In this document: positions 9,045-17,628 of the stretch, piece after piece
Position numbering within the stretch: the first letter of the stretch is position 1
Layout of the letters: every line of letters begins with the position of its first letter
NCBI RefSeq assembly: GCF_004011835.1
Contig: NZ_RKLN01000001.1
Location: 124,001 to 188,000, forward strand
Origin: Rhodococcus spongiicola
GTDB lineage: Bacteria; Actinomycetota; Actinomycetes; Mycobacteriales; Mycobacteriaceae
Length of the DNA stretch: 64,000 nucleotides
Reading direction: 5' to 3'
Made by a program: the position numbers and the translations under genes
The notes under the pieces: generated by a model
Seen by the model: only the letters and a program-made list of their open reading frames with translations
Databases searched by the model: none
What the model was told of the DNA's origin: nothing

Positions 9045-12000
9045 GGTTCTCCCAAGGTCTCGGCCGCGAGAAGCGGGCCCCACAGAATGTCAGCCTCGAA
9101 GCCGAACAGCGTCGGCTCGTGAGCTCCGGGCGGCGCCTGCTCGGCCGTGAGCACCGACAGGCTCGCGCCAACGCCGTGCACGTACTCGATGTGCCGGTCC
9201 TTGCCATCCCCGAAGTCGCCGTCCCACTCCTTCTCGGCGGCGACCAACGCGAGTTCGACGGAGCGCCCGCGGAACCGCAGGTCCGTGTAGACGGCGGAAG
9301 CCTTCGGCGCCATCGGAAGCGGGCGCTGCAGTCCTCGCTCACGGAGGTCCACGAGCCGCCGCAGGATCTCGGCCGGATTCTCGGGGGCGGCGAGCGCCGA
9401 CCGCGCGACAGGCGACCGGCCCCGGCCCCGGCCGGTGGTGACCGCTGTGGGGCCGTCGAACCGACCCGTGGCAGCGATGGCGAGCAGACGCACCCAGGCC
9501 GCGATCCGATGCTTGGGGGCGAGCCGCGAGAACGTGGTGCGTGCGACGACAGCGTGTCCCGGGGGGCCGCCGTGCACCCCGTCGACCGTGCCGGACAGCC
9601 GACGACCGCCACCGAGGTCGACGTCGATGTCGACGGTCTCGGGGCGTCCCGCATGCACCGGTGCGGCGGCACGCGCCAGCGAGTCGACGGCCCATTCGAT
9701 CTCGCCGAGCGCGGTCTCGCCGAGTTTCGCCGGCGGTAGGGTGCCTCGGCGCCACTCGGCCGCACGGAACGCGGCCTGATCGGTGCCGGCAAGCCGGGCA
9801 GTGAGCATGCGGTCACCGATCCCCCACCGTGCGAGGGGATCGAGTTCCAGGTCGAGCGCGTCGGCGGCCTCCTCGTCCAGCTCCGGCACCCGGAACCCGA
9901 GGCGCTGCCGGAGGAAACCCTGGATGGGATGCTCGAGGAAGGAGATCAAGTCCGCGAGGTCCACGACGCCGTCCCCCAGTTCGACGGCGGGCAACGGTTC
10001 CGGCAAGAACGCCGGCTGGGCGGCCGGTGGCTGCTGCGCTGACTGTGCTCCCGCCAGGGCCGCTCTGTCGAAGCTGAGCGGGTTGTCGGGATCGAAGTTG
10101 CGGGGGTCGAAGGGCTGCAACGGATGTCGGGTCACCACTGCACCCGGTCCCGTCATCGTCTCGAGAACGTCGCGCACCTCGCTGAGCGGTACCGCAGGCG
10201 GCCGCACCGTGCCGTTGGTCGGGTCGGCACCGGTGTAGAACAGCAGGAGCCGTTCGGTGGCGGACATGATGGCGTCGAGCAGCAGTTGCCGGTCCTCGCT
10301 GCGCGGATCACGTTCCCCGAGGAACGGATCGCGGGCGAGGACGTCATCGCCGTCGACGTTGGTGCCGCGGGGGAAGACGTCGTCGTCGAGCCCGAGAAGC
10401 GCGACCACACGGTGCGGGACCGAGCGCATCGGAACCATCGTGCACACGGTGAGTTCGCCGGTGCGGAAGTTGGCGCGGGTGGGTCGGCCGGCGAGCCGGG
10501 ACCGGAGCATCGCGCGGATGTCGGCCAGGCGCAGCTGGGTGTCACCGCCGTGGTCGACGGCGACGGCCAGTTCGCGACGTGCCTGCCCGAGTTGCCACGC
10601 ATCGGCCTCGGCCACGTCCACGAGCAGGTCCAGGGCGCGGGACAACGCGGCCGACCACTGCTCGGCAGTCTGCAGTCCGGTCAGCCCGCGCAGGGAGACG
10701 TCGAGCCGGTCGACGTACTCCGCGAGCCTTCCGGTGAGTTCGATGTCGTTGCTCTCCACGTCGTCGAGTGGCAGTGCGAGCGAGAGCCATTCGCCGTCCG
10801 CGTCGTCGGCGGCAGCGCCGAGCAGGATCCGGTCGAGCGCCGTCTTGAGGGTGTTCTGCTCGAAGCCGTCCAGTCCGAAGGCCCGCCGCTCACGAGCTCC
10901 GATGCCCCAGCGTGCTCCCGCCGCCGTGGTCCACTCTCGGATGCGTTCGAGGGCGTCGTCGTCGAATCCGAAGCGGCGCCGCACCGGGCCGGTGGCCGCC
11001 AGATCGAGCACCTGGCTGATCGTGATGCGCGAGTCGGCGAGATCCAGCAACGTGGCGACGACGCCGAGAACCGGATTGGTCTGGTGCAGTGCGCGATCCG
11101 CCAACCGCACCCGCAGCCGGTGTCCGGGGTGACTCCGCTCCCCCTGGATGCCCTGGCCGAACGCGGCCCGAACCAGCGGTGCGTACGTCTCGACGTCGGG
11201 ACACATGATGATCACGTCGCGTGGCTCGAGGGTCGGGTCGTCCTGGAACAGGTGCAGCAGCCTCTCGCGCAGCGTCTCGACCTGCCGGGCCGGACCGTGA
11301 CACGCGTGGATCTCGACGGTGTCGTCAGCCCGGCAGGCGGCCGGCGCACGGTCGGCCGCAATGTCGGACTGAAGACGACCCAGCAGTGTCGTCGGCCGCG
11401 ACTTGCGTGGATGGTGCACGTCGACCATCTCGACGGCCTTCAGCCGAGACTGCAGTTCGCGCACGTCTCGGGCGAGGCTGGCGAGCAACGGGTGCGCGAC
11501 GTCGAGGGCCCGCAGGTCCTCGGCTCGCCGCCGCGGCGGGGCGGTGTCGGACATCGCGCCCCACATCTCGATACTGGGATGCGGAATCCACAGGTGCACA
11601 TCACGATTGGCACCGATGGCGGCCAGCACCTGAATCTGGTCGGTCCCCAGCCGGGTGGGTCCGAACAAAGAGAGCCGCTCCGGCAGGTCGAGGAGGCAGG
11701 GCTCGTCTCGCAGGCGCGCACAGGCACCCTCGAGCCGTTCGGCGGGGCTCGGACCACCGATTCGTTCCCGAAGGCGGCGCCACAGCTGGGCCTGCCACTG
11801 CAGATCTGCGTCGAGCGGTTCGGCGCCGTCGGTGTCGCGACCGCCCGCCCAGTCGACGAGCATGGCGGGCCGCTGCGAGGCGTAGGAGCGGAACAGTTCG
11901 GCCAGGTGCGCGGCAGTGCCGTACCGCCGCCCCGAGCGGTGGTCGTCGGCGCCGCACCCGAGGTGGCGGGCCAGCACGCTGCACCACGGCTCATCCACAC

Positions 12001-12328
12001 AGTCGTCGATGACCTGCAGCAGGGTCCACAGCACCCGCGACGGATGCCACGGGTCGTCGTCGACGTCGTATCCGGTGGCGGACGCGAGCGCCTGGTCGAC
12101 CAGTCGCGTCGGCGAGGGGAAGTCGATGTTGGCTGCAACACCATCACCGTGACCGCCATTGCCCGCGCCCAGCACATGCGACAGACGCTGTGTCAGCCAT
12201 CGCTCGACGCCTTTGGCGGGGACGGCGACCACTTCGCGTTGCAACGGGTCGGCGAGCGGTTTGACCAGCACATCAGCGAGCGCGGACGCCAGCGTGCCGG
12301 CGCTCTCGGCGCGGTGCAGAGTCAGCAA
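9041..12328 (-). CDS. recC: Exodeoxyribonuclease V gamma subunit RecC
   Basis: Scaffold and Chi-recognition subunit of RecBCD, about 1095 residues. Seen: the conserved N-terminus LTLHRAESAGTLASALADVL, GVERWLTQRLSHVLG, and internal SLFGPTRLG and VPMRSVPHRVVALLGLDDD, all typical of RecC. The start chosen is TTG at 12326-12328 because GGAGGGG lies seven bases upstream and it places LTLHRAE at the terminus as in other RecC proteins; upstream in-frame starts add about 41 unconserved residues. First gene of the operon. No clear promoter could be assigned in the 457-bp gap upstream. Confidence 0.93.
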   Translation of the reverse strand: MLTLHRAESAGTLASALADVLVKPLADPLQREVVAVPAKGVERWLTQRLSHVLGAGNGGHGDGVAANIDFPSPTRLVDQALASATGYDVDDDPWHPSRVLWTLLQVIDDCVDEPWCSVLARHLGCGADDHRSGRRYGTAAHLAELFRSYASQRPAMLVDWAGGRDTDGAEPLDADLQWQAQLWRRLRERIGGPSPAERLEGACARLRDEPCLLDLPERLSLFGPTRLGTDQIQVLAAIGANRDVHLWIPHPSIEMWGAMSDTAPPRRRAEDLRALDVAHPLLASLARDVRELQSRLKAVEMVDVHHPRKSRPTTLLGRLQSDIAADRAPAACRADDTVEIHACHGPARQVETLRERLLHLFQDDPTLEPRDVIIMCPDVETYAPLVRAAFGQGIQGERSHPGHRLRVRLADRALHQTNPVLGVVATLLDLADSRITISQVLDLAATGPVRRRFGFDDDALERIREWTTAAGARWGIGARERRAFGLDGFEQNTLKTALDRILLGAAADDADGEWLSLALPLDDVESNDIELTGRLAEYVDRLDVSLRGLTGLQTAEQWSAALSRALDLLVDVAEADAWQLGQARRELAVAVDHGGDTQLRLADIRAMLRSRLAGRPTRANFRTGELTVCTMVPMRSVPHRVVALLGLDDDVFPRGTNVDGDDVLARDPFLGERDPRSEDRQLLLDAIMSATERLLLFYTGADPTNGTVRPPAVPLSEVRDVLETMTGPGAVVTRHPLQPFDPRNFDPDNPLSFDRAALAGAQSAQQPPAAQPAFLPEPLPAVELGDGVVDLADLISFLEHPIQGFLRQRLGFRVPELDEEAADALDLELDPLARWGIGDRMLTARLAGTDQAAFRAAEWRRGTLPPAKLGETALGEIEWAVDSLARAAAPVHAGRPETVDIDVDLGGGRRLSGTVDGVHGGPPGHAVVARTTFSRLAPKHRIAAWVRLLAIAATGRFDGPTAVTTGRGRGRSPVARSALAAPENPAEILRRLVDLRERGLQRPLPMAPKASAVYTDLRFRGRSVELALVAAEKEWDGDFGDGKDRHIEYVHGVGASLSVLTAEQAPPGAHEPTLFGFEADILWGPLLAAETLGEP

Positions 12329-12785
12329 GTCCGTACCCCTCCATGGTTCTCGTCCGCGTGCCGTCCGGAGTATCACATCTCTCGGACATCGGAGGCTATC
12401 CAATCGGGCGAAGCGGCAGGTCGACAGAACTCGTTCGACCGCGATGACCATCGCTGACGTTCAATGGAGTCTGCGCAGCGGCGGTCGGTGGCCGCCTGCA
12501 CGTGCCACGCCGACCGGCGCCGATGGTCCACGCACCGACGGGCGACGTTCCGACCGATTCCGCCGAGATGCTCAGCGCCAGGCAGCGAGGACATAGCGGG
12601 TTCGTTCGCCCGCCTGCGCCCCGGTCGTCAGTCTTGACCAGCGGGCATACGGGCCACCGAGTGGGCCGTAGGCCAAGGGCGTTGCGTTCTTCCGATCGCC
12701 GATTCGCAGACAGAATCGAACATCGACCCTCGTGTAACGTGGGCGGGCTGCTACCAAGGGGTACGTACCGACGGACGGAAACACC
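12329..12785. other. Intergenic region between recC and a GNAT gene
   Basis: 457 bp separating the divergent recC and acetyltransferase genes. Open frames here are arginine-rich shadows with no ribosome sites and no recognisable domain. It must hold promoters for both genes, but I could not place them with confidence. The only clear structure is the perfect palindrome GGTACGTACC at 12760-12769, just 5' of the acetyltransferase, a possible operator. Confidence 0.5.
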
Positions 12786-13292
12786 ATGACCACCTGGAAC
12801 ACCCGCCCCGAGACCAGCGACGACATCACTGCCATCCACGGCGTCAACCTCGCCGCCTTCGACACCGCGGACGAGGCCAACCTCGTCGACGCCCTGCGCG
12901 CCGACTCTTCCTGGATCGAGGGCCTGTCCCTCGTCACCACCGACCAGAACGGCACCATCGTCGCCCACGCACTGCTGACCCGCTGCCACATCGGCGACAC
13001 CCCGGCCCTGTGCCTGGCCCCTTGCGCGGTCCTGCCCGACCACCAGCGCAGCGGCGCCGGCTCGGCCGCCATCCGCGCCGCCCTGGCGGCCGCCAAGGAT
13101 ATGGGTGAGGACTACGTCACCGTAATCGGACACCCCACCTACTACGCCAGGTTCGGGTTCACCCGCGCCTCCACTCAGGGCATCGGACTAAGTATCGACG
13201 TCCCCGACGAGGCACTCATGGCCATGACCCTGAACGACAACGACCCTCTCCCGACCGGCACCATCCGCTACGCCGCCCCGTTCGGCATCTAA
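12786..13292 (+). CDS. GNAT-family N-acetyltransferase (YhbS-like)
   Basis: Acetyl-CoA-dependent N-acetyltransferase of 168 residues. The CoA-binding motif A is visible as VLPDHQRSGAGSAAIRAAL near residue 80, followed by VTVIGHPTYYARFGF, the fold end typical of YhbS-like members. The acceptor is unknown. It stands alone, divergent from recC; the ATG follows GGACGGAAACACC, a modest ribosome site. Third positions are strongly C-rich, which supports true coding. Confidence 0.88.
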   Translation: MTTWNTRPETSDDITAIHGVNLAAFDTADEANLVDALRADSSWIEGLSLVTTDQNGTIVAHALLTRCHIGDTPALCLAPCAVLPDHQRSGAGSAAIRAALAAAKDMGEDYVTVIGHPTYYARFGFTRASTQGIGLSIDVPDEALMAMTLNDNDPLPTGTIRYAAPFGI

Positions 13293-13624
13293 ACCGCCTT
13301 TGAGGGCTGCAGGTTCCCACGACGTTGCGGGCCCACCCGCACTGGACGCCGCCGCGGGGCTATCTGGCCGCAGGACGGCGCGGGAAGACAGACCAGAGAC
13401 GGTCAGTCGATCATGACCGCGAGAGACCAGCACCCTGCCAGCTCACGAACGGTCGCCACAATCGCCACGGTGCGCCGTTGCGCCGCGCAAGGAAACCAAC
13501 CCACCGTCGGTGCGAACGCTGGTTGCGTACAGGGGTTGCGGCATCCTCGCGAACGTGGAGATTCCGCTTCCGCTCTGATGTAAACGGTTGAGCGCGTTGC
13601 CCTGTGATATCGCGGAGTGTCGGG
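13293..13624. other. Intergenic region, no gene seen
   Basis: 332 bp between the convergent ends of the acetyltransferase and the HxlR-type regulator. Frames here are short and arginine-rich. I see no tRNA cloverleaf, no strong stem-loop followed by a T-run, and no repeat. Confidence 0.5.
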
Positions 13625-14140
13625 CTAGCGAGCCGTCCCACCCCGGTGGCGCCGCGCATCCTCCGCAGTGAAGTTGGCGGTCAGCCGCAGGTCCGACAGC
13701 GGGACCTCCCGGTTCGGGCTGCGCACCTCCACGCGGACGGGTTCACCCGACGCGTCGTCGGACATCCCGATCGGCCCGCCCCGCCCGCCCTGCAGGTACT
13801 TGTCGCCCCACTGCATGAGGGCCAGCACCGCGGGCAGCAGGTCGCGACCCTTCTCGGTGAGCACGTACTCGTAGCGCGTCCGCTGACCGGGCTCCTTGTA
13901 CGGCTGCCGCTCGAACAGTCCCTCGGTGGTCAACTCCCGCAGCCTGGAGGCCGCGACTGCCTCGGTGATGCCGACCCGTCGCGCGAAGTCGTCGAAACGG
14001 GTGGTCCCGTAGTAGGCCTCCCGCAGGACCAGCATCGCGGATCGCGTTCCGACGACGTCCATCGCCTTGGCGATCGAGCAGTGGGTGGGGCTCCAGGCGT
14101 CCCGGTCTGCCAGGAGGCCGTCGAATCGTGCCGCGTTCAT
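13625..14140 (-). CDS. HxlR-family transcriptional regulator
   Basis: Winged-helix regulator of 171 residues. Seen: the HxlR signature with an N-terminal cysteine (THCSIAKAMDVVGTRSAMLV, Cys21), RFDDFARRVGITEAVAASRL as the helix-turn-helix, then LFERQPYKEPGQRTRYEY and LTEKGRDLLPAVLALMQWGD. In studied HxlR proteins (HypR, YodB, QorR) a cysteine near this position senses disulfide or quinone/aldehyde stress. It is divergent from an MFS exporter operon, with an inverted repeat at the exporter start, so it probably represses that operon. The C-terminal 45 residues extend past the usual domain. Confidence 0.9.
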   Translation of the reverse strand: MNAARFDGLLADRDAWSPTHCSIAKAMDVVGTRSAMLVLREAYYGTTRFDDFARRVGITEAVAASRLRELTTEGLFERQPYKEPGQRTRYEYVLTEKGRDLLPAVLALMQWGDKYLQGGRGGPIGMSDDASGEPVRVEVRSPNREVPLSDLRLTANFTAEDARRHRGGTAR

Positions 14141-14155
14141 GGCACCAGGCTACCT

Positions 14156-14175
14156 GACTTGCAAAATGCATAGCC
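14156..14175. promoter_or_regulatory. Second, degenerate HxlR-type site
   Basis: GACTTGCAAAATGCATAGCC matches the 20-bp inverted repeat at 14191-14210 at 11 of 20 positions, including the GACT start and the CATAG near the end. It lies 35 bp upstream of that site, between the divergent starts. Confidence 0.35.
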
Positions 14176-14187
14176 AGCTTCTACGGT
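14159..14187 (+). promoter_or_regulatory. Candidate promoter of the MFS operon
   Basis: TTGCAA (14159-14164), a 17-bp spacer, then TACGGT (14182-14187). Transcription would start at about 14194-14195, the ATG itself, so the mRNA may be leaderless. The palindrome at 14191-14210 would cover this start point. Confidence 0.4.
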
Positions 14188-14190
14188 CCT

Positions 14191-14210
14191 GACTATGGTC
14201 ATACATAGTC
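14191..14210. promoter_or_regulatory. Candidate HxlR-type operator at the MFS start
   Basis: GACTATG, six bases, CATAGTC: a perfect inverted repeat with 7-bp arms overlapping the ATG of the MFS gene at 14195. The position and the adjacent HxlR gene suggest repression by steric block. Confidence 0.6.
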
Positions 14211-15601
14211 AGGTGGGTCGCCCAGTTCGGCTCGCTCCCCTCCTCGCCGTCCTGTGCGGCGCACCATTCGTCGCGAGCCTCGACCTCTTCATCGTCAACG
14301 TCGCGCTCGGCGACATCGCCGAGAGCTACCCCGGCAGCTCACTCGGCGACCTCAGCTGGATACTCAACGGCTACGCGATCGTCTATGCGGCACTGCTGGT
14401 TCCACTCGGACGGTGGGCCGACCGGATCGGACGTCGGCGCGGGTTCGCGCTGGGACTGGCCCTGTTCACAGCCGCGAGCGCCGCCTGCGCGCTGAGTCCG
14501 TCACTGTGGTTCCTCGTCGCATTCCGGGTACTGCAGGCGGTGGGTGCCGCTGCCCTGACTCCGGCAAGCCTCGGACTGTTGATCGAGGTTCTCCCCGAGG
14601 ACCGGCGCGCCGTCGCCGTCCGGATCTGGGCGGCGACGGGCGCGGCAGCGGCAGCACTCGGCCCCGTCGTCGGCGGAATTCTCGTAGAGGCTTCCTGGCA
14701 GTGGGCGTTCCTCATCAATATCCCGATCGGAATCGCACTGTTGATCGCTGCGACCCGCGCCGTGCCCAGCGGCCGGCCCGCCGACACCGACACCGGACTC
14801 GACCTCGCCGGTGCGGCGCTGCTGATCGCCGGTATCGGCGCGCTGTCGCTCGGGCTGGTCCAGGGCCCGGAGTGGGGTTGGGGCGATCCCCGGGTCACCG
14901 TCGCCTTCGTGGTCGCCGGTGCGGCTCTGGTTCTGTTCTGGTGGAGCAACAGCCGTCACCGGTCACCTCTCATCGAACCCGCCCTGTTGAGGGTGCCCAC
15001 GTTCGCGTGGTCGAACGTCACCGCGGTGGTATTCAGTGCGGCATTCGCCGCTGGACTTCTGGCCAATATCCTCTGGCTGCAGGAGGTTTGGGGGTACTCG
15101 GCTCTCGGGACCGGACTAGCGATTGCTCCTGGGCCGATGCTCGTGCCGCTCTTCGCCATCGTCGGACAGCTCCTGGCCCGGCGGTTCTCCGCCGGCGCCA
15201 TCGCCGCCGCCGGAAGCCTCCTGTGGGCGGTGGGCACGCTGCTCATTCTGGCCGCGGTGGGAGAGCAACCGGACTACGTCATCGAGTTCCTCCCCGGCTT
15301 GTTGGTCGCCGGTGTCGGCGTCGGCTTCGCGCTCCCAACCATCCTCTCGACCGCCACCGCAGACATTCCACAGGCGCGATCGGCCACCGGCAGTGCCATC
15401 GTCAACATGAATCGGCAGATCGGCACCGTGATCGGTGTCAGCGCGCTCGTCGCGGTGGTCGGCACCGCCGTGGGCTACGAGGACACCCATTCCGCCTTCG
15501 TCCTCGCCTGGTGGCTGATCGTCGCAGTAGCAGTCGGTGCGGCCGTCACATCCCTGGGAATGAGTTCCCGCAACCAACAAGACCCGGAGGTGTCTCTGTG
15601 A
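14195..15601 (+). CDS. MFS drug exporter, DHA2 (14-helix) type
   Basis: Proton-driven efflux protein of 468 residues in the cytoplasmic membrane. Seen: hydrophobic helices throughout, the motif-A loop GRWADRIGRRRGFALGL between helices 2 and 3, RVLQAVGAAALTPASLGL, and the motif-C-like AAALGPVVGGILVEA in helix 5; the length and the extra pair of central helices fit the DHA2 family. There is no ribosome site at the ATG, but a promoter placed to start transcription there suggests a leaderless message. It is co-transcribed with a thioesterase (GTGA overlap) and a thiolase. The substrate is probably an electrophile or drug, inferred from the HxlR neighbour. Confidence 0.9.
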   Translation: MVIHSQVGRPVRLAPLLAVLCGAPFVASLDLFIVNVALGDIAESYPGSSLGDLSWILNGYAIVYAALLVPLGRWADRIGRRRGFALGLALFTAASAACALSPSLWFLVAFRVLQAVGAAALTPASLGLLIEVLPEDRRAVAVRIWAATGAAAAALGPVVGGILVEASWQWAFLINIPIGIALLIAATRAVPSGRPADTDTGLDLAGAALLIAGIGALSLGLVQGPEWGWGDPRVTVAFVVAGAALVLFWWSNSRHRSPLIEPALLRVPTFAWSNVTAVVFSAAFAAGLLANILWLQEVWGYSALGTGLAIAPGPMLVPLFAIVGQLLARRFSAGAIAAAGSLLWAVGTLLILAAVGEQPDYVIEFLPGLLVAGVGVGFALPTILSTATADIPQARSATGSAIVNMNRQIGTVIGVSALVAVVGTAVGYEDTHSAFVLAWWLIVAVAVGAAVTSLGMSSRNQQDPEVSL

Positions 15602-16395
15602 TTCCCTACGACATGATCCCCTCGACCACAACCACCTTCCCTTCCGAGTTCGATTCCAGCTGGCTCGGTTTCGGCGGCCTGCACGGTGGGCTCGTCGTGG
15701 CCTCGATGTTGCACGCCGCCTCGGCCGAGACCACCGCGACACCGGTCGCCGTGACGGCCCACTTCACCAGGCCTGTCGAGCCGGGCCCATTGGACGTTCG
15801 GGTCGACGTCGAGCACGGTGGGAAGACGCCGAGCGTCCGAGCGTCCCTCGCCGACTCCGCCAGCGCGTTGGTCCGCCTCACCCGCGACACCGGCGGCGAC
15901 GCACGATCCTGGCCCGTCGGTACGTTCGATATCGGCGGCGCTGATCCGGAACAGCTTCCCCCGCTGGAGATCCCGGTCGACTTCGTGCCGTTCTCCCGCT
16001 ACCTCGACATCCGCCCGATCAACGCGGCGCGACCCTTCGCAGGTGGCACCGACCCGGAGTTCGAGGTGTGGATCCGCCTTCTCTCGTCGATCGAGTTCAG
16101 CGAACAGGGACGGGCGGCAGTGTTGCTCGACGCCCTACCGCCGGGGTTGTTCGCCACACTCGACAGGGTTGTCGCCATTCCCACCGTCGAGTTCAGTGCG
16201 TACTTCCCACCAGTGAGCCCGTCCGGCTTGTCCACAGACGACCGGCACGCATCGGTGGACGAGCAGTGGCACCACCTTCGCCACCGCACGGTCTGGGCCA
16301 CCGATGGCCTCTGTGTTGACGAATCCGAACTTCGCACCTCGACGGGCCGCCTCGTCGGACAAGCGCGCCAGCTCCGCCGAATCCTCGCACCCTGA
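15598..16395 (+). CDS. Acyl-CoA thioesterase-like protein (TesB-type double hotdog)
   Basis: 265-residue protein resembling TesB-type thioesterases, which hydrolyse acyl-CoA esters in two fused hotdog domains. Seen: WLGFGGLHGGLVVASMLHAA, a hotdog substrate helix with the HGG motif; PVAVTAHFTRPVEPGPLDVR; and a second half ending TVWATDGLCVDESELR. The GTG at 15598 has GGAGG seven bases upstream and overlaps the MFS stop as GTGA. An internal ATG at 15613 is less well placed. Sandwiched between exporter and thiolase genes, it may release CoA from a toxic or excess acyl-CoA. Active-site residues cannot be confirmed by eye. Confidence 0.78.
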   Translation: MIPYDMIPSTTTTFPSEFDSSWLGFGGLHGGLVVASMLHAASAETTATPVAVTAHFTRPVEPGPLDVRVDVEHGGKTPSVRASLADSASALVRLTRDTGGDARSWPVGTFDIGGADPEQLPPLEIPVDFVPFSRYLDIRPINAARPFAGGTDPEFEVWIRLLSSIEFSEQGRAAVLLDALPPGLFATLDRVVAIPTVEFSAYFPPVSPSGLSTDDRHASVDEQWHHLRHRTVWATDGLCVDESELRTSTGRLVGQARQLRRILAP

Positions 16396-16422
16396 TCTCC
16401 ACCGCACCGGAAAGGAATCATC

Positions 16423-17607
16423 ATGAGAGACGCAGTAATCGTCGAAGCCGTGCGCACACCCATCGGTCGGGGTAAGTCCAGCGCAGCCAAGCCCGGTGGG
16501 GCACTGCACGGAATACACCCTGTCGACCTCCTCGCCCACAGCCTGTCCACTCTCGTCGAACGCACCGGTGTCAATCCGGCGCTCATCGACGACGTCATCG
16601 GCGGCACAGTCACCCAGGTGGGCGAGCAGGGCCAGAACATCACCCGGAGCGCACTGCTGGCGGCGGGGTTTCCCGAGTCGGTACCCGGCACCACCGTCGA
16701 CCGCCAATGCGGCAGCAGCCAGCAGGCTGTCCACTTCGCCGCGCAGGGCGTGATCTCCGGCGCCTACGACATCGTCGCCGCCGTCGGTGTCGAGTCGATG
16801 GGCCGAGTACCCATGGGATCCAACATAATCGGACGGGAATCCCTTGGTGAACGGCTCGAGCGTCGGTATCCCGACGGGCTCGTCCCGCAGGGCATCAGCG
16901 CCGAACTCATCGCCGCCCGGTGGGAACTCTCGCGGACTCAACTCGACGAGTTCTCCCTGCACAGCCACCAGAAGGCGGCGGCCGCGACGAGCGACGGCCT
17001 GTTCACGAAGGAACTGGCGGTACTCCCCGAGTTGGGCGTCGACGAGGCGATCCGCCCCGGAACAACTCTCGACGCGCTGGCGAGCCTGAGACCCGCATTC
17101 CGCAGCGACGAGTACGCGCAGCGGTTTCCGCAGATCGACTGGTCGATCACCGCAGGCAACAGCAGTCCGTTGTCGGACGGCAGCGCGGCCCTCCTGATCA
17201 CCACCAGCGAGATCGCGGCACGTCTCGGGCTGCGACCCCTCGCCCGGCTGCACAGTTTCGCGGTCGCCGGCGATGACCCGCTGTACATGTTGACGGCGGT
17301 CATTCCGGCCACCCGCAAGGTGCTCGAGCGCAGCGGCCTCGACATCTCGGACATCGGCCTATTCGAGGTCAACGAGGCGTTCGCACCGGTGGTTCTGGCA
17401 TGGGCCGTCGACACGGGCGCCGACCTGGACCGCGTGAACGTGCACGGCGGTGCGATCGCACTCGGACATCCGCTGGGTGCGAGCGGCGCCCGGTTGATGA
17501 CCACCCTGGTCAACGCGATGCAGCAGCGCGGCGCCCAGTTCGGTCTGCAGACGATGTGCGAGGCCGGCGGGCTGGCCAATGCGACGGTGCTCGAGCGGCT
17601 GGCTTGA
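16423..17607 (+). CDS. Acetyl-CoA acetyltransferase / 3-ketoacyl-CoA thiolase
   Basis: Thiolase of 394 residues, condensing or cleaving 3-ketoacyl-CoA in the cytosol. Seen: nucleophilic Cys96 in VDRQCGSSQQAVHFAAQ, EVNEAFAPVVLAWA, the His loop GGAIALGHPLGASGARL, and the second Cys in TMCEAGGLANATVLERLA. All catalytic positions are present. Ribosome site GGAAAGGA lies seven bases before the ATG. It is the third gene of the HxlR-controlled cluster, 27 bp after the thioesterase. The chain length it uses is unknown. Confidence 0.93.
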   Translation: MRDAVIVEAVRTPIGRGKSSAAKPGGALHGIHPVDLLAHSLSTLVERTGVNPALIDDVIGGTVTQVGEQGQNITRSALLAAGFPESVPGTTVDRQCGSSQQAVHFAAQGVISGAYDIVAAVGVESMGRVPMGSNIIGRESLGERLERRYPDGLVPQGISAELIAARWELSRTQLDEFSLHSHQKAAAATSDGLFTKELAVLPELGVDEAIRPGTTLDALASLRPAFRSDEYAQRFPQIDWSITAGNSSPLSDGSAALLITTSEIAARLGLRPLARLHSFAVAGDDPLYMLTAVIPATRKVLERSGLDISDIGLFEVNEAFAPVVLAWAVDTGADLDRVNVHGGAIALGHPLGASGARLMTTLVNAMQQRGAQFGLQTMCEAGGLANATVLERLA

Positions 17608-17628
17608 CCGCCGACGGTGGGCGACCCG

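Noticed and set aside
10124-12457. A long open frame of 777 codons on the plus strand opposite recC
   Set aside because: Lies wholly inside the RecC reading region, arginine/glycine-rich with no motif; a GC-bias shadow.
12760-12769. GGTACGTACC palindrome as an operator of the GNAT gene
   Set aside because: Single short palindrome without a neighbouring regulator; mentioned only as a structure within the gap.
14254-15597. Extension of the thioesterase frame back through the MFS gene
   Set aside because: The MFS frame has a clean 14-helix protein; the thioesterase starts at GTG 15598 with its own ribosome site.
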